In this document: piece after piece, positions 41,756-49,336 of the stretch
Layout of the letters: every line of letters starts with the position of its first letter
How positions within the stretch are numbered: the first letter of the stretch is position 1
DNA from: Clostridiales bacterium
GTDB taxonomy: Bacteria > Bacillota > Clostridia > Saccharofermentanales > Saccharofermentanaceae
Length of the DNA: 49,841 nucleotides
Assembly (NCBI GenBank): GCA_017940895.1
Contig: JAGAXM010000035.1
Span: forward strand, 1-49,841
Reading direction: 5' to 3'
Program-made: the position numbers and the translations under genes
The notes under the pieces: model-generated
What the model was told of the DNA's origin: nothing
Database searches by the model: none
What the model saw: only the letters and a program-made list of their open reading frames with translations

Positions 41756-42966
41756 AGACGTTCCAGAATCCTTGTAAGAAGATCCTCATCAAATCTCAGA
41801 AGACCGAATTCAGCCGCCTGACTCTTGATCGACTCACATACTCCCTTGATCTCGCCTGCCGGGATCTCGGGAAGCGGTATGTCATCCGGGATAGCTGCTT
41901 CATACAGCTTATCCATAAGTTCCAGAAAAGCTTGGGCAGAAGAATCCACGGTAAAATGAGCCTCCGGACTTCCGCTCATAACGGGCATTCCGGGTCTTAC
42001 CTCATTCTTGACCAGATCGTTGTAGATCAGTGCCAGCTCCGGTTTTACAAACTCGAAGCTTTCCTTGAGATACATAGCCAGAACACGGCAGTAATACTTG
42101 CCGTGATCCGGACCGAACATCGATTTAAGGGAATGAACCGTCAGATGAGAGTATCCAAGACCCATATACCTGACTGCCATGCCGGCATATATTCCCGCGA
42201 CCGCTATCTTCTTTCTTAAGAATCCGTCGTCGAGATTGTTCTTCATATCAAGAATATTGTCCGTAACCAGACATATCGCGTTCTTCGCACACGCTTTGTA
42301 GGCGGGATTGAACGCAGCCGCAGGCGACAGACAGCACTCTATGCCCATCGCAAGCGAATCGAAAGCAGAAGCCAAAGAGATCCTGGATACCGTTCTCATG
42401 GCGATATCCGTATCGATCACAACGATCTGCGGAACGAGGTATTCGGACATTACCGTTACCCATCTTCCGGATTTCTCATCTCTAAACTCAGCGATATTAG
42501 AAGAGATCGCAGTAGAATTATCCATACTGACGCAGCAAAGAAGGGAGATATCCTTCTTTATCTTGCCGTACCCTTCTGCCTCGAGCGGATCTTTCATGTT
42601 GTTTACCGCCATGGCAGACACCATCTTGGCACAGAAGACCTCTTCGGCTCCGCCGAGCACGACTATGGTATCACAGTTATAACCTAAGTACTCATTAAGA
42701 GCTCCGGTTATGTCGGACGAACTCGAATAATTAAACTTGATGTTGTAATTAAAGATTCGAAATCCCGCTTCTTCAAGCTTATGAATGAAGTCAGCAATAT
42801 TCTTACCCGTCAGGTTAGATGACTTGGATATGATAAGGATACGCTTGCTTCCGAGCTCCTTAAGCTCGACGCATATCCTTCCCGCCTGACCGCCTTCAAG
42901 ATACAAGCTCTGCGGCTCGTATTGAAGTGACTGCGCATAGGTAATGTAATTATTAACTGAAGCCAT
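41752..42966 (-). CDS. Divergent iron-containing alcohol dehydrogenase homologue
   Basis: A 404-residue protein with the fold of group III (iron) alcohol dehydrogenases and glycerol dehydrogenases. Comparing with lactaldehyde reductase FucO, metal ligands Asp203, His274 and His288 keep their spacing, but the fourth ligand expected four residues after the Asp is Met207 (FDSLAM). The cofactor loop GGGSxxD reads GGAEEVF (105-111). It may therefore be inactive, bind another metal, or have a changed cofactor. The C-terminal helical domain is complete. It sits between thrH and cca with a 6-base gap and a 4-base overlap, so it is firmly in that operon. No substrate can be assigned. Confidence 0.82.
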   Translation of the reverse strand: MASVNNYITYAQSLQYEPQSLYLEGGQAGRICVELKELGSKRILIISKSSNLTGKNIADFIHKLEEAGFRIFNYNIKFNYSSSSDITGALNEYLGYNCDTIVVLGGAEEVFCAKMVSAMAVNNMKDPLEAEGYGKIKKDISLLCCVSMDNSTAISSNIAEFRDEKSGRWVTVMSEYLVPQIVVIDTDIAMRTVSRISLASAFDSLAMGIECCLSPAAAFNPAYKACAKNAICLVTDNILDMKNNLDDGFLRKKIAVAGIYAGMAVRYMGLGYSHLTVHSLKSMFGPDHGKYYCRVLAMYLKESFEFVKPELALIYNDLVKNEVRPGMPVMSGSPEAHFTVDSSAQAFLELMDKLYEAAIPDDIPLPEIPAGEIKGVCESIKSQAAEFGLLRFDEDLLTRILERL

Positions 42967-42972
42967 CAGCCT

Positions 42973-43575
42973 TTATCGGAGTTCGCTCTTTATCGCATTA
43001 AGGAAATCGTCGAATTCTTCGAATGCGGGAATATCGGGATTATCAGCCTTGATCTGCTCCGTAGATCTGAACAGGAATCCCGCACGGGAAGCCTTGATCA
43101 TGGCAAGATCGTTATAGCTGTCACCTGCCGCGATCGTATCGAATCCGATGCTCTGCAAAGCCTTTACGGTAGAAAGCTTGGAATTCTCGATACGCATCTT
43201 GAAGTCCGTGATCTCGCCGTCATCCGCTACAACAAGGGAGTTGCAGAACAGTGACGGGTATCCGAGCTTCTCCATGAGAGGCATAGCGAACTGTGTAAAT
43301 GTATCACTGATGATAATTACCTGAGTCTCCTTACGAAGTTCGTCGAGGAACTCCTTGGCACCCGGAAGAGGATCGATAGTCCTGATAACATCCTGGATCT
43401 GCTTCAAACCGAGACCATGCTCCTTAAGGATTCCGAGCCTCCATCTCATGAGCTTGTCGTAATCTGGCTCATCACGTGTCGTTCTTCTTAACTCGGGAAT
43501 TCCCGAAGCTTCGGAGAATGCGATCCATATCTCGGGTACGAGTACCCCTTCCATATCAAGACATACTATATCCAT
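42973..43575 (-). CDS. thrH: ThrH-type HAD phosphatase (phosphoserine phosphatase/homoserine phosphotransferase)
   Basis: A 200-residue HAD-superfamily enzyme. MDIVCLDMEGVLVPEIWIAF at the N-terminus is almost diagnostic of ThrH, with the nucleophile Asp7 and Glu9 in place of the usual second Asp. IISDTFTQF and GDSYNDLAMIKAS supply the later HAD motifs. ThrH dephosphorylates phosphoserine and can transfer phosphate to homoserine. The start at 43575 is chosen for this conserved N-terminus and the AGGCAGGA ahead; the frame opens 16 codons earlier at a TTG. It follows the tyrosine phosphatase gene by 44 bases. Confidence 0.92.
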   Translation of the reverse strand: MDIVCLDMEGVLVPEIWIAFSEASGIPELRRTTRDEPDYDKLMRWRLGILKEHGLGLKQIQDVIRTIDPLPGAKEFLDELRKETQVIIISDTFTQFAMPLMEKLGYPSLFCNSLVVADDGEITDFKMRIENSKLSTVKALQSIGFDTIAAGDSYNDLAMIKASRAGFLFRSTEQIKADNPDIPAFEEFDDFLNAIKSELR

Positions 43576-43619
43576 TTGTGTTCCTGCCTTTATTAAATAT
43601 AAATTAAAGTCTAAAGCAT

Positions 43620-44081
43620 TCAACCGAGCTTATCAAGCAGAGCATTGATGCCTTCGCTTATATCATCGTAAGTCGTCTGAAAGTCTCCCGTGTACCACGG
43701 ATCCGCGACAGATCTCGGATGATCCGTATAATCCAGAAGCAGACTCACCTTCCCTTCAGGGTCACTGCCTAAGATCCTCATCATATTACGGCGGTTCATC
43801 TCATCCATGCCGATGATGTAATCGTACTTATCGTAATCTTCGCGCTTAAGCTGCACTGCGCGTTTACCTTCGCAGCTTATGCCGTGCTGCGCAAGGATCC
43901 TTTGCGCAGGAGGGTACACCGGGTTGCCGACACCGTTCCAGATCTCCTCCGTGGACGTCGCAGCCGACGCCGCATCGAAGCGATCATCCAGACCCCTTCT
44001 TCTTATCTCATCCTTAAACATAAACTCCGCCATAGGCGACCTGCAGATATTGCCGTGGCATACAAACAGTATTTTTATCAT
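43620..44081 (-). CDS. Low-molecular-weight protein-tyrosine phosphatase
   Basis: A 153-residue cytosolic phosphatase. The P-loop CHGNICRS gives nucleophile Cys8 and Arg14, and the general acid is the Asp of VADPWYTGDF. The length and the early position of the P-loop fit the LMW-PTP family, which acts on phosphotyrosine proteins and often on exopolysaccharide kinases. A ribosome site AGGGTG lies about 10 bases before the ATG. It is the first gene of the operon PTP, thrH, iron-ADH-like, cca, and the left end of the integrated element lies within 20 bases of its start, so its promoter may be supplied by or disturbed by the element. Confidence 0.94.
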   Translation of the reverse strand: MIKILFVCHGNICRSPMAEFMFKDEIRRRGLDDRFDAASAATSTEEIWNGVGNPVYPPAQRILAQHGISCEGKRAVQLKREDYDKYDYIIGMDEMNRRNMMRILGSDPEGKVSLLLDYTDHPRSVADPWYTGDFQTTYDDISEGINALLDKLG

Positions 44082-44100
44082 AGTTACGATTCACCCTGTT

Positions 44101-44164
44101 ATGCCAAGCTAAGCCATATATACAAGGGTTTCCGGACTATCCTTGAATCTATGGAGCTTGGCAT
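44101..44164. repeat. Long hairpin at the left junction of the element
   Basis: Nested arms: ATGCCAAGCT (44101-44110) with AGCTTGGCAT (44155-44164), CCATA (44114-44118) with TATGG (44150-44154), CAAGG (44123-44127) with CCTTG (44141-44145), around a 13-base loop. Ten plus five plus five base pairs. It could be a terminator, attachment-site structure or recombinase target. Confidence 0.7.
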
Positions 44165-44173
44165 TTTGTTCCT

Positions 44174-44243
44174 TATCGAGGCTTATTTTATCCGACAAAA
44201 AGGATAAAATTGGGGATAAAACTATAGATTTTATCCCTCGATA
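44174..44243. repeat. Four GGATAAAA/TTTTATCC boxes within outer inverted repeat, candidate att/arm sites
   Basis: TTTTATCC at 44186-44193 pairs with GGATAAAA at 44202-44209, and GGATAAAA at 44214-44221 pairs with TTTTATCC at 44229-44236. The whole is bracketed by TATCGAGG (44174-44181) and CCTCGATA (44236-44243). It lies 21 bases beyond the integrase stop, where Tn916-like integrases bind their arm sites. Confidence 0.7.
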
Positions 44244-44264
44244 TTTCAGGGTTCCGGTAAGACT

Positions 44265-45461
44265 TTAAACGATCTCCAGTTTGCTAACCTCTGCCTTAGC
44301 ATCTTCGAATCCGACATGGGTATAAACATCAAGAGTAACACTTATACTAGCGTGTCCCATCAAGTACTGTAAAGTCTTGGGATTCATTCCTGACTTAGCC
44401 ATGTTGGAGCAATATGTGTGTCTGCAAACGTGAGGCGTAATCTTAGGAAGTTCATCCTTGAAGATTCTATTATGCTTCTCAACAGCAAACTTGAAGTACT
44501 TCTCCCAGTGAAGCGAATAAAGAATCTCACCATTACAATCGAAAAAGAGAAATCCCGTTCTTCCGTCAACTGAGGGCTCACTTTTAGGCGGCTTCCGGTT
44601 AAAAATGATGTTCTTGAAGCTATCCTCAACATCCGGAGTCATAGGTATAACTCTTTTCCCCGCATCTGTCTTGGTCACCTGGATATAATATCCCTGTGCT
44701 CCATTCTTCATGAGCTGATGATCTATATTGATCGAATGCTTATTAAAATCTATATCATATATAGTTAGCCCACAAAACTCGGAAATCCTCATACCGGTCT
44801 TAAAGAGTATATACATACCATCATAATATCGGCTGAAATGCGGATCTTCCTTGATAAACTTAAGAAATCTCCGTTCCTCTTCCCTGCTTATCGCTTCACG
44901 CCTTACACTGTCGTTTACAACAACATCAACGAGTTCAAACTCAAACGGATTCTTCCTGATCAGATCATCATTTACCGCCATTTGGAACGCAGGCCTTAAC
45001 ACTCCACGGATAGAATGGATCGAACTATAGCTCCTTCCGTCTTGATGTTGTAGCTTGATGAGCCACACTTTGGCATCGGATATCCTTACCTGACAGATCT
45101 TTTTCTTTCCAAATGGATCTTCTTTGAGAAGGTTTACTACGGTCCCATAACCCTTCTTAGTTGTAGGTCTTACATTGATCTTGGTCTTTATATATTTCTC
45201 GACCAGTTCAAGAACGGTATAGTTCCCTCCGTTAGAAGATACTTTGTCAAAAAGGTCAGCCTGAACTTGCTTTTCCTTCTCCCTTAAAGAAGGTGTTTTC
45301 TTCTTACCAGCAGGAACAGGATCCCGGCTATCCAAACGAATGCTGTAGATCGTCTGAGTTACGCCAAACGCATCTACAAATCTATATCTGTAGCGTCCAT
45401 CAGTCATCTGATACTCGCCGTTACGTAAAAGTCTACCTTTATTGTCTCTCCTTTTATTCAT
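44265..45461 (-). CDS. Tyrosine recombinase/integrase, Tn916 Int family
   Basis: A 398-residue site-specific recombinase from the ATG at 45461. The N-terminal part (RLLRNGEYQMTDGRYRYRFVDAFG) is an arm-type DNA-binding domain like that of Tn916 Int. A SAM-like core-binding domain follows, then the catalytic domain with the tetrad: Arg in TGMRISEFCGL, His and Arg in HVCRHTYCSN, His in MGHASISVT, and Tyr in DVYTHVGF. It would insert and excise the element. The shorter start is preferred because AAAGGAAC lies just upstream; the 29 extra codons would overlap the attenuator hairpin. Its stop is next to the attachment-like repeats. Confidence 0.95.
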   Translation of the reverse strand: MNKRRDNKGRLLRNGEYQMTDGRYRYRFVDAFGVTQTIYSIRLDSRDPVPAGKKKTPSLREKEKQVQADLFDKVSSNGGNYTVLELVEKYIKTKINVRPTTKKGYGTVVNLLKEDPFGKKKICQVRISDAKVWLIKLQHQDGRSYSSIHSIRGVLRPAFQMAVNDDLIRKNPFEFELVDVVVNDSVRREAISREEERRFLKFIKEDPHFSRYYDGMYILFKTGMRISEFCGLTIYDIDFNKHSINIDHQLMKNGAQGYYIQVTKTDAGKRVIPMTPDVEDSFKNIIFNRKPPKSEPSVDGRTGFLFFDCNGEILYSLHWEKYFKFAVEKHNRIFKDELPKITPHVCRHTYCSNMAKSGMNPKTLQYLMGHASISVTLDVYTHVGFEDAKAEVSKLEIV

Positions 45462-45489
45462 ATTCTGGTTCCTTTCTATAGTAATAATG

Positions 45490-45534
45490 AAAGAACCCAG
45501 TGTGATACTCACAATATACCACACCGGGTTCTTT
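45490..45534 (-). terminator. Hairpin between excisionase and integrase genes
   Basis: A 9-bp arm AAAGAACCC (45490-45498) with GGGTTCTTT (45526-45534), one mismatch, then GTGTG with CACAC, around a 15-base loop. There is a U-rich tail of TTCTTTC type on the minus strand. It probably attenuates read-through into the integrase gene. Confidence 0.7.
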
Positions 45535-45548
45535 CCGAGTGACATCAC

Positions 45549-45878
45549 TTAAACAACTGATACTTCATCGATATACTTTTCGAAGTTTTTACGCTTGATC
45601 ATCGCTCTGTTCCCATTCATAACCACAAAATCCGAGTTCAGATTCTCACCAACTATCTGCCTCATTCGTTTTTCTCCGATATGAAAGTATTCAGCAGCTT
45701 CACGGATAGTTAGTGTGTATTTTTCCCAGGTAGGCATCTCTTTCATCTGAAGACTATTCTCTTCGTTGGAATTCCCCCGTCCTTTTAATAGCAAAGCTAA
45801 AAGATAAGCCATCTGCGCACGGTCATTCTTAGCGGGTTCCAGTGTGTGTTCTACAGTAATGTTAATGTTATTCATCAT
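45549..45878 (-). CDS. Excisionase-type DNA-binding protein
   Basis: A 109-residue protein. Residues about 50-107 match the Tn916 Xis-like, MerR-related winged-helix fold (WEKYTLTIREAAEYFHIGEKRMRQIV, then NRAMIKRKNFEKYIDE). The N-terminal 50 residues are less conserved and may be flexible. It should bend DNA at the element ends and steer the integrase to excision. AAGGAG lies 7 bases before the first of two adjacent ATGs. It follows the RepA-like gene by 11 bases. Confidence 0.88.
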   Translation of the reverse strand: MMNNINITVEHTLEPAKNDRAQMAYLLALLLKGRGNSNEENSLQMKEMPTWEKYTLTIREAAEYFHIGEKRMRQIVGENLNSDFVVMNGNRAMIKRKNFEKYIDEVSVV

Positions 45879-45889
45879 ATAAAATCTCC

Positions 45890-47023
45890 TTATTTTTTTA
45901 TTTGCGACGACTGTGACGATGTGACGATATTATTCCCATAGGGAACATCGTCATCATCCTTGATCTCATATGGCAGGTCGTCGGGTAAAAAGTCGTCACA
46001 TCTACACACATCGTCACCACCATATTGTTCTTTAGGTTGCTGATCCATCTTGATAAGCGTCAGACGGGATCCGTCACGGGTACGTTCTCTCTTAAATAGA
46101 ATCCCCTTTTTCTCGAGTTGTCTTTTCCTGTTCTGAAGCTTGCCACTTATAGACTGAGGTTTCTTAGTCGCACCGATTCTTTCACATAACTCTGATGCAA
46201 GACCTACAAACTCTCCGTTTATATTCACATACTCAACAATCTTCTTAAGATCGATATCTGTCTGGAATACATCTTCAACAGGCGTGCTTTCTTCAGTAAG
46301 GTTCCACTTACAAGTCGTTTTATCGAACTCCAACGTAAGCACACGCTCTTCCATATCTCTACACCGGGAGTAGAGTTTTACTGCATCATCATACTTTTCC
46401 TTACGGAAGATAAATGCTCCGTCTGCCGATCCGAATAATCCGTTAGTACCGGATATATCATCGAACGGATCCGATGTCTTCATCTTCCTGACATGATGAA
46501 TCACAAGAATTGTGATATTATGTGCAAGTGAGAATTCGTGAAGTGTTCTCATTGTATTGTAATCAGTTAGATACGCATTATTGGCAGTGGTCAGTTCGCC
46601 TCTGACTGCTGCTAAAGTATCTATGATGATCAATCCTATATCAGGATGCAGTTTCAATTGTTCGCCTAATTGCTTTGTCAGATTCGTATCTATAGTCATC
46701 GATTCCGTACTGTAGTAAAACGAACCCCTGTAATCATCTGCGATGCTTAATACTCTGTCCTGTAATCGCCTTTCTCCGTCTTCAAGACAGAGATAAAGGA
46801 CTGCCTTCTGCACCACATCGTAACCCCAAAACTTCTTGCCCGAACTGACGTGCAATCCGATATCTAAAGCCAACCATGACTTCCCAATCTTAGAGCTTCC
46901 GCAAAACAGGAAAACTCCACAACCCGGAAGAAGGTTGTCTATAAGCGGATCGATCTGCTCAAATTCTTTGTCGGCAAGTTCGCTAAGCGAACTAACCTCC
47001 AAAGGTTTATATGATATGTTCAT
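45890..47023 (-). CDS. RepA-like AAA ATPase (AAA_25 family)
   Basis: A 377-residue RecA/DnaB-like ATPase of the RepA/AAA_25 group found on plasmids and mobile elements. Walker A is CGSSKIGKSW (about 41-50), and Walker B is LIIIDTLAAVRG. HNITILVIHHVRKMK and the FDDISGTNGLFGSADGAFIF segment are typical of this group. A C-terminal part (about 255-330) reads as winged helix, and the last 40 residues are acidic and probably disordered. It likely acts as a hexameric helicase or replication protein, allowing autonomous copies after excision. AGGAGG lies 5-6 bases before the ATG, and the relaxase stop is 2 bases upstream. Confidence 0.88.
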   Translation of the reverse strand: MNISYKPLEVSSLSELADKEFEQIDPLIDNLLPGCGVFLFCGSSKIGKSWLALDIGLHVSSGKKFWGYDVVQKAVLYLCLEDGERRLQDRVLSIADDYRGSFYYSTESMTIDTNLTKQLGEQLKLHPDIGLIIIDTLAAVRGELTTANNAYLTDYNTMRTLHEFSLAHNITILVIHHVRKMKTSDPFDDISGTNGLFGSADGAFIFRKEKYDDAVKLYSRCRDMEERVLTLEFDKTTCKWNLTEESTPVEDVFQTDIDLKKIVEYVNINGEFVGLASELCERIGATKKPQSISGKLQNRKRQLEKKGILFKRERTRDGSRLTLIKMDQQPKEQYGGDDVCRCDDFLPDDLPYEIKDDDDVPYGNNIVTSSQSSQIKK

Positions 47024-47025
47024 AC

Positions 47026-48411
47026 TTACCTCCTATAGTTCCTTATATTCCCTTTGTTTATAGGAACAGGTTTTATATCCACCGGCTTTATATCCGGCGC
47101 ATACGCTTTCTTCATGATTTCATCGGAAGAAACCACTATCAGATCGCAAAGCTTGATCTTTCTTTTCAGTTCCCGTATCATGCGTGATGTTTCTGCTATC
47201 TCTGATTTACAAGCTTCGGTTACATCTCCGCGATGATGATCAACTGACCATTTCTTTCTTGCATACAGATCTTTTCTCTTCCATACCAATCGGTTCAGAT
47301 CAGCCCTATAACCCTCCAATACCTTGTCGGCCGTATCTTTGTCATTTATGCCGCTGCCGTAAAGGAAGTTGAGCTGTTCTATATAATCATCGAGTTTTGC
47401 TATATCCTCTCTTATTGCCATCGGGATATACTCACGGCCTCTCGGTTTACTGACATATGAATATAACCTGATACAGTATCTTCTATAAACCAGCTGGAGA
47501 CCTGTCATACCATCAACAGAAGGAGCTTCCCATTCCTTGTAGGATCTTTTTCTATCAAGCACCGATGTGTCTATCGGTGCAAACTTACACTTGATCCTTA
47601 ACTTGATAGTCTCAAGATCATAATCGCTTCCCAGACCTTTGAACCTGAAATAACTCTTAGCATCAGGCGGTTTAATCCCCGGATGTTTAAGTTCTGTCTT
47701 CCCGTCTTCTTCATAGAACTTAAAGCTATACCCCATCTCTTTCATTGTTCTTATGAACTGGGCTTCGGTCATCGAAGTCATTACCGCATAATCGATGTCT
47801 TCACGAATCCTGCCTCTTATGGTGTATCTTCCCTCACGCTCAGCCTTCCATTCCTCATATGACTTGCCCTTGGTGATCGACGGCTTGTCTATTACATGAA
47901 AGCCTGCATTTCTGCATAATCTGTCGCTTGCCTTACGCATCGCCCAATAATCGGCTTTGGTCCGCACATACTTCTTTCCATCAACCCAAGACACAGAGTT
48001 AATAACAAAATGATTATGGTAATGGCCTGTATTCAGGTGAGTAGCAACTACAACCTGATACCTGTCGCCCCACAACTCTTCTGCGAGTTTAACGCCTATG
48101 TCATGAGCCTGCTCAGCTGTGATTGCTCCTTCGCCTTCCTTGAACGCCTGATAACCGTGATAAGCAAGTCTTCCGCCTTCCTTATGCCACCTGCCTTTGA
48201 CGACGGCAAAATCATCTGCAGCAGTATCGGGGTTACAATTGATCCCCGTTACATACATCATCTGCTCCGTCTTATCCTCATTAGTCGCATAGGCTATAAC
48301 ATCTCCGACTGCCTTTCTTGCCTGTATCGCTTCCCGGGATAACTCAGGTCTCTCCTTGGTCTTGTCTGGATTCTCAATATACTTGATCACGGTATCTACT
48401 CTATTTGTCAC
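47026..48411 (-). CDS. MOBP-type relaxase (MobA/VirD2 family), start codon uncertain
   Basis: At least 461 residues. The relaxase domain lies in the first 200: probable catalytic Tyr in VDTVIKYIENPDKT and the metal-binding triad in HLNTGHYHNHFVINSV, which together define the Mob/VirD2 fold that nicks oriT. A long basic C-terminal region follows. GTG at 48411 is the first standard start, but the same frame continues upstream as KAVTSIWAV, matching the conserved beginning of such relaxases. That stretch starts at an ATT codon (48438-48436) overlapping the mobC TAA by one base, after a GGGGG run. A non-standard ATT start or a damaged start is therefore possible. Confidence 0.92.
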   Translation of the reverse strand: MTNRVDTVIKYIENPDKTKERPELSREAIQARKAVGDVIAYATNEDKTEQMMYVTGINCNPDTAADDFAVVKGRWHKEGGRLAYHGYQAFKEGEGAITAEQAHDIGVKLAEELWGDRYQVVVATHLNTGHYHNHFVINSVSWVDGKKYVRTKADYWAMRKASDRLCRNAGFHVIDKPSITKGKSYEEWKAEREGRYTIRGRIREDIDYAVMTSMTEAQFIRTMKEMGYSFKFYEEDGKTELKHPGIKPPDAKSYFRFKGLGSDYDLETIKLRIKCKFAPIDTSVLDRKRSYKEWEAPSVDGMTGLQLVYRRYCIRLYSYVSKPRGREYIPMAIREDIAKLDDYIEQLNFLYGSGINDKDTADKVLEGYRADLNRLVWKRKDLYARKKWSVDHHRGDVTEACKSEIAETSRMIRELKRKIKLCDLIVVSSDEIMKKAYAPDIKPVDIKPVPINKGNIRNYRR

Positions 48412-48433
48412 TGCCCAAATTGAAGTTACTGCT

Positions 48434-48649
48434 TTAATCGCCCCCTTTTTTAGTAATGATTTTTCCTAATCTCGAGTTATAAAACTCTTCCGAATATCCA
48501 CTTGTGCTCTTACCTGTGATGAGACTTCTTATATACTCCGACTGCGATAACCGTGACTTCATTACCCGCCGTTGTAATACCTCATACTCATCTTCATTGA
48601 GCCTTATGTGGATATTTATGTTCCTGTTTCTTTTTGGCTTGCCTGACAT
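48434..48649 (-). CDS. MobC-like relaxosome accessory protein
   Basis: A 71-residue basic protein with a ribbon-helix-helix pattern (NINIHIRLNEDEYEVLQRRVMKSRLSQSEYIRSLITG). Such MobC proteins bind oriT next to the nick and help the relaxase. It is shorter than many MobC proteins (100 or more residues) and seems to consist of little more than the DNA-binding domain. The ATG at 48649 is preferred over a GTG three codons upstream because AAAGGAGG lies about 8 bases before it. Its stop overlaps the presumed extended start of the relaxase gene. Confidence 0.85.
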   Translation of the reverse strand: MSGKPKRNRNINIHIRLNEDEYEVLQRRVMKSRLSQSEYIRSLITGKSTSGYSEEFYNSRLGKIITKKGGD

Positions 48650-48690
48650 ACATACCACCTCCTTTGGAAAAGCCAGCTAAAAGAAATAAG

Positions 48691-48772
48691 CAACGTCAGC
48701 TGTCACGCTAAGGGGTTTCAGGGGAACTTCCCCGGACACACTCCTGTATCGGTGGCAACACAGATACGTTGC
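48691..48772. other. Candidate origin of transfer (oriT)
   Basis: Directly upstream of mobC. GCAACGT (48691-48697) pairs with ACGTTGC (48766-48772). Within lie GGGGAA-C-TTCCCC (48721-48733) and GTATC, 12 bases, GATAC (48746-48750 with 63-67). Nested hairpins beside the mob genes are typical of oriT. No known nic core is certain. Confidence 0.5.
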
Positions 48773-48824
48773 TTGCTCAAACAAAAACTCACCGCAAAGG
48801 TTTCACCTTCGTGATGAGCGCATA

Positions 48825-48842
48825 CCTCCCCTATGGGGGAGG
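48825..48842 (+). terminator. Possible terminator facing rightward
   Basis: CCTCCCC, TAT plus one G, GGGGAGG, followed on the plus strand by ATTTTCTTT. No plus-strand gene precedes it, so it may instead mark one end of the structured element transcribed leftward. Confidence 0.4.
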
Positions 48843-48849
48843 ATTTTCT

Positions 48850-49330
48850 TTAATTCTTTCTTCAGGTTCTCATACTGCTTTTAAGAGATCATGGGTTACG
48901 TAATAACCCCAGGGGCCTCTACCCCAGCTCCGCTCTCGGGTGTGACGGCTCACGGGGGCCAACCCGCTTCTACGCTCAGCCTGGACTACAGAGAAGTATC
49001 ATTGTCCCTTGTACCCTTCATTGCCACCCATCGGATGCAATCCGATTTCCCCCTCTTCAGTTCTATCGCTCGCTTCCGGTAAGGAAGGTCTTGGCGCACT
49101 TGAGGTGCCGGCTCAGGATACAAGTAACGTACCTGATTAAGATATGCAGTTGTCAGTTTTACGGGGGTAGGCATTCCCCCAACGTATCGTCGCCGATCCG
49201 AGAACGAGGTCACTTGTCCTTGACAATTCTCGTTCTCGATAGCGGAGCTATCGCAACACCCGCATCGAGTGTGCAGTAGCCCCGTTAAGGGGGAATATGC
49301 AATTGCCAATATACAAGGACTTATTCGTCC
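48850..49330 (-). ncRNA. Candidate large structured noncoding RNA/leader upstream of mobC
   Basis: About 480 bases between a strong minus-strand promoter and the oriT/mobC region, with no convincing gene. Perfect hairpins are dense: 49030-49046 (7 bp, GCA loop), 49163-49180 (5 G-C pairs), 49199-49238 (10-bp arms CGAGAACGAG/CTCGTTCTCG), 49237-49253 (7 bp, GGA loop), 49280-49292 (4 G-C pairs). Some segments can pair in two ways, for example ATTCCCCC with GGGGGAAT. Open frames exist on both strands but lack start signals after the predicted transcription start. The function is unknown. Confidence 0.5.
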
Positions 49331-49336
49331 ATCGTG

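Noticed and set aside
48891..49279. Short rightward open frames (48891-49082, 49091-49279)
   Set aside because: No promoter or ribosome site, and they cross perfect hairpins; likely by-products of GC-rich structure.
48850..49330. Group II intron remnant
   Set aside because: I could not find a domain V hairpin, the GUGCG 5' end, or any reverse transcriptase.
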